Positions 16,013 through 25,000 are shown, counted from the stretch's first letter. The stretch is 64,000 nt of DNA from Streptomyces cylindrosporus (GCF_022698165.1 NZ_JALDAY010000011.1:124001-188000); one strand, 5' to 3'. Translations and numbers: made by a program. The notes: a model not told the origin generated them from the letters alone.

Positions 16013-17953
16013 TCACATACCACTCTTCGTGCGGCGTTCCGTCGGTTGCGTCACCCGGTCGAGCATCAGCCCCAGGCAAACGATCCCCACCCCCGCGACC
16101 AGCCCCGTCGCCAGATCCCCCTGCGCCAGCCCGAACACGGCGTCGTACCCGAGCGCGCCGCCCCCGACCAGGCCGCCGATGATGACGACGGCGAGGACGA
16201 GCACGACACCCTGGTTGACGGCGAGCAGCAACGCGGGCCGGGCGAGCGGGAGTTGGACCTGCCGGAGCTGCTGGGCGGGGGTCGCGCCGAGCGAGCGCGC
16301 CGACTCCAGGGCGGCGGGGTCCACCTGGCGCAGGCCCTGGGTGGTGATGCGTACGACGGCGGGCAGCGCGTAGACCACGGCCGCCGCGACCGCCGGGGCG
16401 CGGCCCACGCCGAAGAGCGCGACGACCGGGATCAGGTACACGAACTGCGGCATCGTCTGGAAGACGTCCAGGACGGGCCTGAGCAGACGTTCGAAGCGGT
16501 CGCTGCGGGCCGCCGCGATGCCGGTCGCGAAGCCCAGGACGAGGGTGACGGCGACGGCGGCGAGGACCTGGGAGAGCGTGTCGAGGGCGGGCGTCCACAC
16601 GCCGAGCACGCCGATCGCGGCCATGGCGAGGACCGCGGTGAGCGCGGTGCGCCAGGTGCCGATCAGCCAGGCGAGGGCGGCGACCAGGAGCAGCAGCGAC
16701 CACCAGGGCAGCCACTGGAGGCCGGAGCGGACCGGGTTGAGGACCCAGGTGGTGAAGTGGCCGGCCCAGTCGGCCGTACCGCCGATGTACGGGACGCCCG
16801 AGTACAGGTGCGCGGTCATCCAGTCGACGGCGCGGTTGACCGGCTCGGCGATGTTCATGGTCCAGGCGTCGGGCCAGTCGAGGCGCCCGGCCAGCCGTCC
16901 GGCGACCGCGACGGCGACCGCGGCGAGGGCCGCGTACAGCCAGAGCCGGCGGGTGTTCCCGTGCTCCTCGCCGACGTTCTCGCCCGCCGCGCCGGTGACG
17001 CGGTCCAGGACGACGGCGAGGAGCACGATCGGGATGCCGGCCGCCAGCGCGGCGCCGACGTCGACCGACGCGAGCGCCTGGTAGACACGGTCACCGAGGC
17101 CGGCGGCGCCGATGACGGAGGCGATGACCGCCATCGACAGGGCCATCATGATCGTCTGGTTGAGGCCGAGGAGGAGTTCCTTGCGGGCCAGGGGGACACG
17201 GGCGGTCAGCAGCCGTTGGCGGGCGGTGGCGCCGAGCGAGTCGACCGCCTCCAGGACCTCCTTGTCGGCGCCGCGCAGGCCGAGGGCGGTGAGGCGGGCC
17301 ATGGGCGGGGCGGCGTAGACGACGGTGGCGAGGACGGCCGCGGGGACGCCCATGCCGAAGACGAGGACGACCGGCAGCAGGTACGCGTAGGCGGGCAGCA
17401 CCTGCATGGTGTCCAGGACCGGGCGCAGGGCACGGTCCATGCGGTCGGAGAGCCCGGCGGCGAGACCGAGCAGGACGCCGACGAGCACCGACGCGAGGAC
17501 GGCGACGACCATGAGGGCGAGCGTCTGCATGGTTGGCACCCACATGCCGAGCAGCCCGCAGGCGAGGAACGCGGCGCCCGTGCCGAGAGCGAGCCGGACG
17601 CCCGCGACGCGCCAGGCGACGAGCGCGCCGATCGCGGTGACGCCGGCCCAGCCCGCGGCGAGCAGGACGAGATAGACGGCGCGTACGGAGACGACGACGG
17701 CGTTGCTGACGTAGCCGAAGCCGTAGAGGAACAGGGGGTGGCTGTCCCGGTTGTCGATGATCCAGTCGCTGGCGCCGGTGAGCGGCTTGGAGAGGTCGAC
17801 GGTCAGGGCGTCGGGCCAACTGCCGCTGGCCCACTGGGCGTTGGCGAGCGGGATGAGTACCGCCGCGGCCAGGGCGAGGAGGAGCAGCTTCTGCACGGAC
17901 CGGCGTTTGAGGAGGCCGCCGGAGAGCGGGACCGACGCAGTGAGGGTAGCCAT
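16013..17953 (-). CDS. Glycine betaine/choline ABC transporter permease, two fused membrane domains
   Basis: At 646 aa this is about twice the usual OpuAB/ProW size. It contains two complete BPD permease domains, each with an EAA loop: LTALGLRGADKEVLEAVDS and, later, VRITTQGLRQVDPAALESA. Each half also has a DVMQxxPxxxYLxPVVxxFG-like block (LDTMQVLPAYAYLLPVV; LDVFQTMPQFVYLIPVV). The polypeptide could supply both membrane halves of the transporter. ATG 17953 overlaps the ATPase stop (TGATG) and has GGAGG upstream. Internal duplication and fusion are visible directly. Confidence 0.92.
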   Translation of the reverse strand: MATLTASVPLSGGLLKRRSVQKLLLLALAAAVLIPLANAQWASGSWPDALTVDLSKPLTGASDWIIDNRDSHPLFLYGFGYVSNAVVVSVRAVYLVLLAAGWAGVTAIGALVAWRVAGVRLALGTGAAFLACGLLGMWVPTMQTLALMVVAVLASVLVGVLLGLAAGLSDRMDRALRPVLDTMQVLPAYAYLLPVVLVFGMGVPAAVLATVVYAAPPMARLTALGLRGADKEVLEAVDSLGATARQRLLTARVPLARKELLLGLNQTIMMALSMAVIASVIGAAGLGDRVYQALASVDVGAALAAGIPIVLLAVVLDRVTGAAGENVGEEHGNTRRLWLYAALAAVAVAVAGRLAGRLDWPDAWTMNIAEPVNRAVDWMTAHLYSGVPYIGGTADWAGHFTTWVLNPVRSGLQWLPWWSLLLLVAALAWLIGTWRTALTAVLAMAAIGVLGVWTPALDTLSQVLAAVAVTLVLGFATGIAAARSDRFERLLRPVLDVFQTMPQFVYLIPVVALFGVGRAPAVAAAVVYALPAVVRITTQGLRQVDPAALESARSLGATPAQQLRQVQLPLARPALLLAVNQGVVLVLAVVIIGGLVGGGALGYDAVFGLAQGDLATGLVAGVGIVCLGLMLDRVTQPTERRTKSGM

Positions 17954-19026
17954 CAGGCCGCCTCCTTCCGCGGCTCCGTTCCGGCGACGGCACCGGGCTC
18001 CGTTCCGGCGACGACGCCGATGAGCCTCTCGTGGTCGACGACGCCCAGGCAGTGGCCGTCCTCGACGACGCAGGCCGCACTGCCGCTGCGGGCGACGACC
18101 TTGATGGCCTCGGCGACGACCTCGTCCGCGGCGATGGCGTTGGGGTGCTCGGGGCTCTTGCACTCACCCGGCCGCATCGCGCTCCGTACCGTCATCACCT
18201 GCTCGCGCGGCACGTCCCGGACGAACTCGCGGACGTAGTCGTCCGCCGGACTGCCCACGATCTCCTCCGGGGTGCCCAGCTGGACCACGCGGCCGTCACG
18301 CATGAGGGCGATGCGGTCGCCGAGTTTCAGGGCCTCACCGAGGTCGTGGGTGATGAACACCATCGTGCGGCCCTCCTCGCGGTGCAGCCGGACCACCTCC
18401 TCCTGCATGTCACGCCGGATGAGGGGGTCGAGGGCACTGAACGGCTCGTCGAACAGCAGGACTTCGGGGTCGACGGCGAGCGCCCGGGCAAGGCCCACGC
18501 GCTGCCGCTGCCCGCCGGACAGCTGGGCCGGGCGGCGCTGCTCCATGCCCTCCAGGCCGACCTTGGCGACGACCTCCCGCGCCCTGGCCCGGCGCTCGGC
18601 CTTGCCGACGCCCTGGATCTCCAGGCCGTACGCCACGTTGTCGAGGACCGTGCGGTGCGGGAGCAGGCCGAAGTGCTGGAAGACCATCGCGGCGCGGTGG
18701 CGGCGCAGTTCGCGCAGCCGGGAGCGGTCCATGGCGCGGACGTCCTCGCCGTCGATGGCGATGGCGCCGGCGGTCGGCTCGATCAGCCGGGTCAGACAGC
18801 GCACGAGGGTGGACTTGCCGGAGCCCGACAGGCCCATCACCACGAAGACCTCACCCTTGCGGACGTCGAAGGAGACGTCCCGGACGGCGGCCGTGCAGCC
18901 GGTACGGGCGCGGAGTTCGGCGGGGTCGAGGGCGGTCAGCTCGGGATCGCCGGGGACGGTGTCCGCCTTCGGGCCGAACACCTTCCACAGACCCTCGACC
19001 GAGAACACTGCTGTACTCATACTCAT
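17953..19026 (-). CDS. Glycine betaine/choline ABC transporter ATP-binding protein
   Basis: The 357-aa ATPase has Walker A GLSGSGKST, the Q loop, signature LSGGQRQRVGLARAL, Walker B VLLFDEPFSALD and the switch His in VFITHDLGEALKL. After residue 270 it carries a partial CBS-like region (MTVRSAMRPGE, AACVVEDGHCLGVVDHERL) as in OpuAA/ProV ATPases that respond to osmotic strength. ATG 19026 overlaps the stop of betA (TGATG) with GGAAG upstream. It forms one transcript unit with betA above and the permease below. Confidence 0.93.
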   Translation of the reverse strand: MSMSTAVFSVEGLWKVFGPKADTVPGDPELTALDPAELRARTGCTAAVRDVSFDVRKGEVFVVMGLSGSGKSTLVRCLTRLIEPTAGAIAIDGEDVRAMDRSRLRELRRHRAAMVFQHFGLLPHRTVLDNVAYGLEIQGVGKAERRARAREVVAKVGLEGMEQRRPAQLSGGQRQRVGLARALAVDPEVLLFDEPFSALDPLIRRDMQEEVVRLHREEGRTMVFITHDLGEALKLGDRIALMRDGRVVQLGTPEEIVGSPADDYVREFVRDVPREQVMTVRSAMRPGECKSPEHPNAIAADEVVAEAIKVVARSGSAACVVEDGHCLGVVDHERLIGVVAGTEPGAVAGTEPRKEAA

Positions 19027-20555
19027 CACGCATCACTTCCGATCAGGTCGACGGCCTTCTCACCGACCATGAGCACGCCGATCATCGGGTTCACTGCGGT
19101 CATGGTCGGGAACACGGAGGCGTCCGCGATCCGGATGCCGTCCAGTCCGCGGATCCGCAACTCCGGGTCCACGACGGCGAGTTCGTCGTCGGTTGCGCCC
19201 ATACGGCAGGTGCCGGCCGGGTGGTACACGGTGTGGGCGACACTGCGCGCGTACACGCTCAGCTCCTCGTCGCCGGTGATGTGCCGGCCGGGGGCGACCT
19301 CCCGCTTGAGCCAGCCGGCCAGCGGCTCCTGCTTGGCTATCTCGCGGGCGATGCGGATGCCGTCGACCAGGGTCCGGCCGTCGTAGTCGTCCTCGTCGGT
19401 GAAGTAGCGGAAGTCGAGGGCGGGCTTCACGGCCGGGTCCGCGCTGGTCAGGTACAGGCGGCCGCGGCTCTTGGGCTTGGGGATGTTGGGGGTCATCGAG
19501 ACGCCGTACGCGGGGCGTTCGTAGCCGATGCGCTCGGGGTTGTCGGTGAAGGGGACCTGGTAGAAGTGGAACATCAGGTCGGGGCCCGCGTGTTCGGGGT
19601 CGCGCCTGACGAACAGGCCCGCGTCGGAGTCCATCGCGGAGTTCTCCGGGATCGGCCCGTTCGTCTCCCAGACGATCACCGACTCCGGGTGGTCGAGCAG
19701 GTTCTCGCCGACGCCGGGCAGATCGTGGGCGACCGGGATGCCGAGCGCTTCGAGGTCCTCGCGCGGGCCGATGCCGGAGTGCAGGAGCAGCCGCGGCGAG
19801 TCGACAGCGCCGGCGCACAGCACGACCTCGCGCCGGGCCCGTACGAGGATCTCGGCGCCGTCCTTCGTTCGGACGTGCACGCCCTCGGCGCGGGTGCCGT
19901 CCAGCTCCAGCCGGTGGGCCCAAGTCTCCAGCAGGATCGTCAGGTTGGCCCGCTCGTCCATGACCGGGTGCAGATACGCCACCGAGGCGCTCGACCGCTT
20001 GTTGTCCTCGGGGTGGTAGGCGAGGTCGAAGAAGCCGACGCCCTCGTCGAACGGCTTCTTGTTGAAGCCCTCGACGCGGGGGACGTCCAGCGCCTTGTGC
20101 GCCGCGTCGACGAAGTCGCGGGCGATGGCGTTCCGGTCCTTCTCGTCGACCGGGACGATGTTGTTCTTCAGCCGCGCGTAGTACGCCTCCATCGGCACCG
20201 CGCCCCAGCCCTTGGCGCCGGCCGCCTCCCACTCGTCCCAGTCGGAGGGCAGCGGCTTGAAGGCGATGAGGGTGTTGTGGGAGGAGCAGCCGCCCAGCAC
20301 CCGGGCGCGGCTGTGCCGGATGTGGGAGTTGCCGCGGGGCTGGCGGGTGGTCGGGTAGTCGTAGTCCAGCTCGCCGCCGAGCAGGCCCATCCAGCGGCGC
20401 AGGGTCAGGACGTCCTCGCGGCCGACGTCGCTGGGGCCGCCCTCGATGACGGCGACGGTGACGTCGGGGTTCTCGGTGAGGCGGGAGGCGATGACCGAGC
20501 CGGCCGTGCCGCCGCCGATGACGACGTAGTCGTAGACATGGGGGTTCTCGGGCAT
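19026..20555 (-). CDS. betA: Choline dehydrogenase (GMC oxidoreductase)
   Basis: The 509-aa FAD enzyme begins with the dinucleotide fold YDYVVIGGGTAGSVIASRL (about residues 8-26) and contains the GMC signatures LGGCSSHN and GAVDSPRLLLHSGIGP, with VYHPAGTCRMG near the C-terminus. By family it oxidises choline to betaine aldehyde at the membrane. ATG 20555 is the first Met before the FAD motif. The open frame runs on to 21734 only as a shadow of the aldehyde dehydrogenase gene. It is followed by the ABC genes through a TGATG overlap. Confidence 0.93.
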   Translation of the reverse strand: MPENPHVYDYVVIGGGTAGSVIASRLTENPDVTVAVIEGGPSDVGREDVLTLRRWMGLLGGELDYDYPTTRQPRGNSHIRHSRARVLGGCSSHNTLIAFKPLPSDWDEWEAAGAKGWGAVPMEAYYARLKNNIVPVDEKDRNAIARDFVDAAHKALDVPRVEGFNKKPFDEGVGFFDLAYHPEDNKRSSASVAYLHPVMDERANLTILLETWAHRLELDGTRAEGVHVRTKDGAEILVRARREVVLCAGAVDSPRLLLHSGIGPREDLEALGIPVAHDLPGVGENLLDHPESVIVWETNGPIPENSAMDSDAGLFVRRDPEHAGPDLMFHFYQVPFTDNPERIGYERPAYGVSMTPNIPKPKSRGRLYLTSADPAVKPALDFRYFTDEDDYDGRTLVDGIRIAREIAKQEPLAGWLKREVAPGRHITGDEELSVYARSVAHTVYHPAGTCRMGATDDELAVVDPELRIRGLDGIRIADASVFPTMTAVNPMIGVLMVGEKAVDLIGSDA

Positions 20556-20574
20556 GTGGGGCTTGCTCCAAAGT

Positions 20575-20650
20575 GCTTGAACTGCTTGAGACCGCTTGAA
20601 AATTATCGAAACCGCTCGAAACAGCTTGAGATATCTCGAAACCGTTTGAG
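20575..20650. repeat. Eight decamer repeats phased at about 10 bp, between betB and betA
   Basis: The core TTGA or TCGA recurs at 20577, 20586, 20596, 20606, 20616, 20626, 20636 and 20646, i.e. every 10 bases (once 9). The consensus unit is ACCGCTTGAA. The stretch is AT-richer than its surroundings and lies just before betA on the minus strand. Repeats in register with the DNA helix present the same face to a protein, so an operator array or bent DNA is plausible. This is inference. Confidence 0.8.
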
Positions 20651-20668
20651 GTGTACGGGTGTTGGGGC

Positions 20669-22198
20669 TCAGCCCGCGAACCAGCGGACCGGCCTCGGCG
20701 TCAGGTTCTGGTAGATGTGCTTCGTCTCGCGGTACTCGGCGAGGCCCGCGGGCCCGAGTTCGCGGCCCACTCCGCTCTTGCCGAAGCCGCCCCACTCCGC
20801 CTGGGGGAGGTAGGGGTGGAAGTCGTTGATCCAGACGGTGCCGTGCCGCAGCCGGGCGGCCACTCGCCGGGCGCGGCCGGGGTCGGTGGTCCAGACGGCG
20901 CCCGCGAGCCCGTACTCGGTGTCGTTGGCGAGCGCGACCGCCTCGTCCTCGGTACGGAAGGTCTCGACCGTCAGCACGGGCCCGAAGACCTCTTCGCGTA
21001 CGACCCTCATCTCGCGGTGGCACTGGTCGAGGACCGTCGGCTCGTAGAAGTAGCCGCCGGCGGGCCGGATCTCGGAGGGCTCCGGGCGCCTGCCGCCGGA
21101 GCGCAGCACCGCGCCCTCGGCGAGCGCGGAGTCGACGTACGCCTCGACCTTGGCGCGCTGCTGCTCGGAGACCAGCGGGCCGCACTCGACGCCGTCGGCG
21201 GTGCCGCGGCCGAGGCGGATCTTCGCGGCGCGGCGGGCGAGCTCGGCGACGAAGCGCTCGCGGACCGGCTCCTCGACGATGAGGCGGGCGCCCGCGGAGC
21301 AGACCTGGCCGCTGTGGATGAAGGCGGCGTTGAGGGCCTGGTCGACGGCGGTGTCGAAGCCCTCCTCGGTGGCGCAGGCGTCGGCGAAGACGACGTTGGG
21401 GTTCTTGCCGCCGAGTTCGAGGGCGACCTTCTTGACGGTCGGCGCGGCGGCCTGGGCGACCTTGGTGCCGCTGACCAGGCCGCCGGTGAAGGAGACGAGG
21501 TCGACGTCGGGGTGCTCGGCGAGCCTCGCGCCGACCGAGTGCCCGGGGCCGGTGACGACACCGGCGACGCCTGCCGGCAGCCCGGCCTCGGCGAGCAGGT
21601 CGATCAGGGCGACGGTGGTGAGCGGGGTGATCTCGCTGGGCTTGACGACGAAGGTGTTGCCGGCCGCGAGCGCGGGGGCGATCTTCCAACTGGCCTGGAG
21701 GAGGGGGTAGTTCCAGGGAGTGATGAGCGCGCACACGCCCACCGGTTCGTGTACGACGACGCTGTGGACGTCGCTCGACCCCGCGTCGACGACCCGTCCC
21801 GGGGCCTCCCCGGCGACCAGGTCGGCGAAGTAGCGGAAGGCGTCGGCGACGCAGTCGATGTCGACGCGGCCCTCTGCGAGGGTCTTGCCGGCGTCCCGGC
21901 TCTCCAGCGCGCCGAGCCGTTCGCGATCGCGCACCAGCAGGTCGGCGACCCGGCGCAGCAGGGCGGCGCGTCCGGCGGCCGGGGTGCGCGGCCAGTCGCC
22001 GTGGTCGAAGGCCCGGCGGGCCGCGGCGACCGCCAGGTCCGTGTCCTTCTCGTCACCCTCCGCGACCAGAGCGAAGCCCAGGCCGTCCGCGGGGTCGATG
22101 ATCTCGCGCGTGGCTCCGGAGACGGCATCCCGCCACTCCCCGGCCACGTGGATGGTCGCCTGCGCGTCCAGCCCCTGGGTTTCCGCTCTCTCCGACAT
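20669..22198 (-). CDS. betB: Betaine aldehyde dehydrogenase
   Basis: The 509-aa NAD(P)-dependent aldehyde dehydrogenase has ITPWNYPLLQ, the FTGG stretch, catalytic Glu in LELGGKNPNVVF and catalytic Cys in SGQVCSAGARL, and the late HYGLAG/EEVFGPV-type blocks. It oxidises betaine aldehyde to glycine betaine, completing the choline route started by BetA. ATG 22198 follows GGAAGGCAA. It heads the five-gene minus-strand block (betB, betA, ATPase, permease, binding protein). A 22-bp palindrome lies 37 bp upstream and is the best candidate operator. Confidence 0.95.
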   Translation of the reverse strand: MSERAETQGLDAQATIHVAGEWRDAVSGATREIIDPADGLGFALVAEGDEKDTDLAVAAARRAFDHGDWPRTPAAGRAALLRRVADLLVRDRERLGALESRDAGKTLAEGRVDIDCVADAFRYFADLVAGEAPGRVVDAGSSDVHSVVVHEPVGVCALITPWNYPLLQASWKIAPALAAGNTFVVKPSEITPLTTVALIDLLAEAGLPAGVAGVVTGPGHSVGARLAEHPDVDLVSFTGGLVSGTKVAQAAAPTVKKVALELGGKNPNVVFADACATEEGFDTAVDQALNAAFIHSGQVCSAGARLIVEEPVRERFVAELARRAAKIRLGRGTADGVECGPLVSEQQRAKVEAYVDSALAEGAVLRSGGRRPEPSEIRPAGGYFYEPTVLDQCHREMRVVREEVFGPVLTVETFRTEDEAVALANDTEYGLAGAVWTTDPGRARRVAARLRHGTVWINDFHPYLPQAEWGGFGKSGVGRELGPAGLAEYRETKHIYQNLTPRPVRWFAG

Positions 22199-22234
22199 GA
22201 TCCGTACTTGCCTTCCGTTCCTGGTCCGTGCCTC

Positions 22235-22256
22235 TGAGTGACACGGATGTCACTCA
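22235..22256. promoter_or_regulatory. Perfect 9-4-9 palindrome upstream of betB
   Basis: TGAGTGACA, four bases CGGA, then TGTCACTCA form an exact inverted repeat centred about 48 bp before the betB ATG. Length and symmetry fit a homodimeric repressor site, for example TetR/BetI or IclR/GntR-like. No such regulator gene lies next to it in this window. Confidence 0.6.
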
Positions 22257-22370
22257 CGAGGACCGTGAGCGCCTGCCCCTCGGCCCGCGTTGCATGCGCA
22301 ATCCATGTCCGGAAGTGGGCCGTGTCACTGAACATGCGGGCAAATAGGGCGAACCGTACGCTGAGTGGGG

Positions 22371-22408
22371 TGATGCGGAGTAATGCGGGGGTGATGCGGG
22401 GTGATGCG
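22371..22408. repeat. Four copies of a TGATGCGGGG-like decamer before an exported-protein gene
   Basis: TGATGCGGAG, TAATGCGGGGG, TGATGCGGGG and TGATGCGCAC follow each other at 10-11 bp spacing just upstream of the ribosome site of the gene starting at 22427. They could be binding sites or simple slippage. Confidence 0.7.
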
Positions 22409-22426
22409 CACCACGGAGGTGACGCC

Positions 22427-23197
22427 ATGGCAGGCATCGCGACCAACCGGAGGGCGCTCGTCTGCGCGGCGGCGGGCGCGGCCCTGCTGCTGTCGCCCGG
22501 CCCGGCCGCGGCGGACGACGGCGGGGACCTCTCCGCTCGGCAACTGGCCCAGCAGGCGAAGAAGAACCTCCTCGACGCGAAGTCGGTCCACCTGAAGCTG
22601 ACGGACCGCAGCGCGGGGACGTCCGCGAGCAGGACCCAGCCGACCTCGATGGATCTGGCCCTCGACCAGGACGGCAACTGCGTGGGCACGCTGCGGATGG
22701 CCGGGAAGGGCGGCAGCGTCGAGCTGGTCAAGCGCGGCGAGGAGGTGTGGATGAAGCCCGACAGCGCCTTCTGGAAGTCACAGGTCCCCGGCGGCCAGGG
22801 CAACGCGGTGGCGGAACTCTTCAAGAACCGCTACATCCACGGCTCCACCAAGGACGCGATGCTGAAGGGGCTGGCCGACACCTGCGACCTCGGGGCCTTC
22901 CAGAAGGAGGTCGACAGCGGGTCGTCGAGCGAGGGCAAGTCACTGAAGAAGGGCGCCGAGACCGAGGTCGAGGGCACGAAGGTAATCCCGCTGACGGGCA
23001 GCGAGGGCGGCAAGAGGGCGGTCCTGTACGTCACTTCGGACGCGCCGCACCGGCTGGTCGAGGCGACGCAGCGGGGTGGCGGGACCAACACGACGCTGAC
23101 GTTCACGGATTACGACAAGCCGGTGCCGTCGAAGACGCCCTCGCCGGGCGAGACGGTGGACATCGGCAAGCTGCAGCAGGAGCTCCAGAACACGTGA
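22427..23197 (+). CDS. Secreted protein of unknown function (LppX/LprG-like fold possible)
   Basis: The 256-aa product has a Sec signal peptide (RRALVCAAAGAALLLSPGPA, cleavage near AAADDGG) with no lipobox Cys. The mature part has ARQLAQQAKKNLLDAKSVHL, NCVGTLRM, VWMKPDSAFWKSQ and LTFTDYDKPV, the pattern of the Streptomyces LolA/LppX-like exported proteins that bind lipids. That family link is tentative. ATG 22427 has ACGGAGGTG upstream; the longer open frame to 22238 crosses repeat DNA and the betB promoter and was rejected. It is convergent with a Pro-rich membrane protein gene. Confidence 0.75.
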   Translation: MAGIATNRRALVCAAAGAALLLSPGPAAADDGGDLSARQLAQQAKKNLLDAKSVHLKLTDRSAGTSASRTQPTSMDLALDQDGNCVGTLRMAGKGGSVELVKRGEEVWMKPDSAFWKSQVPGGQGNAVAELFKNRYIHGSTKDAMLKGLADTCDLGAFQKEVDSGSSSEGKSLKKGAETEVEGTKVIPLTGSEGGKRAVLYVTSDAPHRLVEATQRGGGTNTTLTFTDYDKPVPSKTPSPGETVDIGKLQQELQNT

Positions 23198-23219
23198 GGG
23201 GTGGTGTGCCCGCGCTGCT

Positions 23220-24935
23220 TCAGTCGGTGCCGGCGTCCGCGTCGCAGGTCGTGTACGGCGGGCAGAACCAGTCCAACGCCGTGGTGAGGTTGGTGAGTTC
23301 GCTGCCGCTGCCGTCGGCGTCGGGGCCGTAGGCGGCGATGGCGTAGATGTTGCCGTCGGCGGCGACGAAGCGTTCGTCGTAGACGTGCCAAGTGCCGATG
23401 TCCGGCTCGCCGTTGAGGGAGTCGGCCACGTACTCCAGCCGGGAGCCGGTGAACTCGCCGTCGTCCAGGGTCTGCAGGTCGAGCTTCCTGAAGCCCGGGG
23501 GCTTGGGGACCTGGTCGGAGAGATACAGCTTGAAGGAGGCGGCGGGAGAGGCCTCGGCGACCTGGTAGACCTGCAGTCGGTGCTCTCGGTCGGGGCTGCG
23601 GTAGTTGACGACGGCGATCCCGTGCTGCGAGGCCACGCTGCTGCGCGACCACCCTTCGGGCACGGCGATCCGGAACCCCTCGGTGTCGTCGCTCAGTTCG
23701 TACCCGGCAGGGGGTGCGGAGGCGGAGGGCGACGGAACGGCGGTGTCCTCAAGGGTCGGCGAGGTCGAGGGCGAGACGCCGGTCGAGGAAGCGCTGACGG
23801 AAGGACTGGCCGCGACGACTCGCTTGCCGTCATCGCCGCCGCCGTCCTTCCCCACGACGAAGGTCAACACGAGACTGACGGCGACACCGACGACAGCGGC
23901 CCCGACAACGACGGACCAGACGAGCCGCCGATGGAGCCCGGCAGAGGGGACGGGAGCGGTGGGCTGGCCGACGGGGGGCCAGGAGGCGCCGGTGGTCCAT
24001 TCGGGGGTGGGCCAGGTGTTGGGGGCGGCGGAGGTGCCGGGGGTGGGGGTTGACCAGCCGGCCGGAGTGTCCGGGGGTGGGGTGGACCAACCGTCTGGGA
24101 CGGCGGGAGACGGGGACGCGGGAGCGGCAGACCCAGCGGACGCGACCGGGGGTGTGGAGGTGGCCGGGGGCCAAGTCCCGGCGCCCGGGCCGACCGACTC
24201 GGTGGGAGGCCACGTTGCGCCGCTGCCACCGGCAGGACCCGCCGAGGGCACGGCGCCGCCGGCCGCCGCCGCATCCGACGGCGAGGTGCCGCCCGAACCG
24301 GCGTCCACCACGGTGCCGCCGGCCCCGGGCCCGTGCCAGGAGCTCTCGGCGCCGCCACCGGGCCAGCCGCCTGGGCTCGGCGAGGTCGCCGGAGCTGAGA
24401 GGGGCCTGGAGGAGTCCTGAGCGCCGGGACGCGACTCCTGGGCGCCCGCGGCCGAGTCACCGGCGGACGCCACCGGCCGCGCCGGACCATCGGCACCCGG
24501 CTCCACCGCGGCGTCGGTACCGCCAGCCGCCTCCTCGGCCGCCGCCCCGGAGCCCGAGCCGTCGGCAGCCCCTGCACCCGCAGCCGCGCTCCCGACACCC
24601 GAACCGCTCCCCGCAGCCGACGCCCCGGACCCCGAGCTGTCGGTCACCGCGTGCGAAGCCGAAGTCGGCGCTGAACGCGGATCGGAAGCCGAACCCGAAG
24701 CCGAAGGTGAACCCGGATCTGAAGCTGAACTCGGATCTGAACCCGAAGCCGAACCCGGTCCCGAGGCCCCCGTGCCGGAGGCATCACCATCCCCCGCAGC
24801 CCCCGCCACCCCCGGCTCAAACCCCGGCAGGGCAGGCGGCGGCAGGGTCGGTTCCGGTAGCGGGACGCTTCCCGTGCCGTCGCCGTCCTCCCACCGCTGG
24901 GTGTCCTCGTTCCAGTACCGCGGTCCCCCACTCAT
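23220..24935 (-). CDS. Low-complexity single-pass membrane protein with a conserved C-terminal exported domain
   Basis: The 571-aa protein begins with the actinobacterial motif RYWNEDTQRWEDG, then about 330 residues rich in Ser, Ala, Gly and Pro (GSxSxSDP-type and WSTPPPDTPAG-type repeats), one transmembrane segment (VWSVVVGAAVVGVAVSLVLT), and a C-terminal domain (FRIAVPEGWSRSSV to TTALDWFCPPYTTC). The C-terminal domain is paralogous to that of the gene at 31551-32597. The N-terminal repeats would be cytoplasmic. Function is unknown; an envelope sensor is one possibility. Confidence 0.8.
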   Translation of the reverse strand: MSGGPRYWNEDTQRWEDGDGTGSVPLPEPTLPPPALPGFEPGVAGAAGDGDASGTGASGPGSASGSDPSSASDPGSPSASGSASDPRSAPTSASHAVTDSSGSGASAAGSGSGVGSAAAGAGAADGSGSGAAAEEAAGGTDAAVEPGADGPARPVASAGDSAAGAQESRPGAQDSSRPLSAPATSPSPGGWPGGGAESSWHGPGAGGTVVDAGSGGTSPSDAAAAGGAVPSAGPAGGSGATWPPTESVGPGAGTWPPATSTPPVASAGSAAPASPSPAVPDGWSTPPPDTPAGWSTPTPGTSAAPNTWPTPEWTTGASWPPVGQPTAPVPSAGLHRRLVWSVVVGAAVVGVAVSLVLTFVVGKDGGGDDGKRVVAASPSVSASSTGVSPSTSPTLEDTAVPSPSASAPPAGYELSDDTEGFRIAVPEGWSRSSVASQHGIAVVNYRSPDREHRLQVYQVAEASPAASFKLYLSDQVPKPPGFRKLDLQTLDDGEFTGSRLEYVADSLNGEPDIGTWHVYDERFVAADGNIYAIAAYGPDADGSGSELTNLTTALDWFCPPYTTCDADAGTD

Positions 24936-25000
24936 CTACCGCCAGCCCCCACTCGTCCCACCCCTCCCGCATCCCCGACAGGCCAACCGAACCGGGCCAC

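Noticed and set aside
16013..18163. 716-codon reading of the permease
   Set aside because: The first 70 codons are an out-of-frame reading of the ATPase gene; ATG 17953 overlaps its stop and has GGAGG.
15809..18238. 809-codon open frame on the plus strand
   Set aside because: Antisense shadow of the permease and ATPase; composition is Asp/Gly/Arg/Glu-rich nonsense.
19026..21734. 902-codon frame as an aldehyde dehydrogenase-GMC fusion
   Set aside because: The upstream part is an out-of-frame reading of betB; BetA begins at 20555 just before its FAD motif.
24650..24760. GAACCCGAAGCC-like hexamer repeats
   Set aside because: They are in frame in the low-complexity region of the gene at 23220-24935 and reflect its Ser/Asp/Gly-rich protein repeats.
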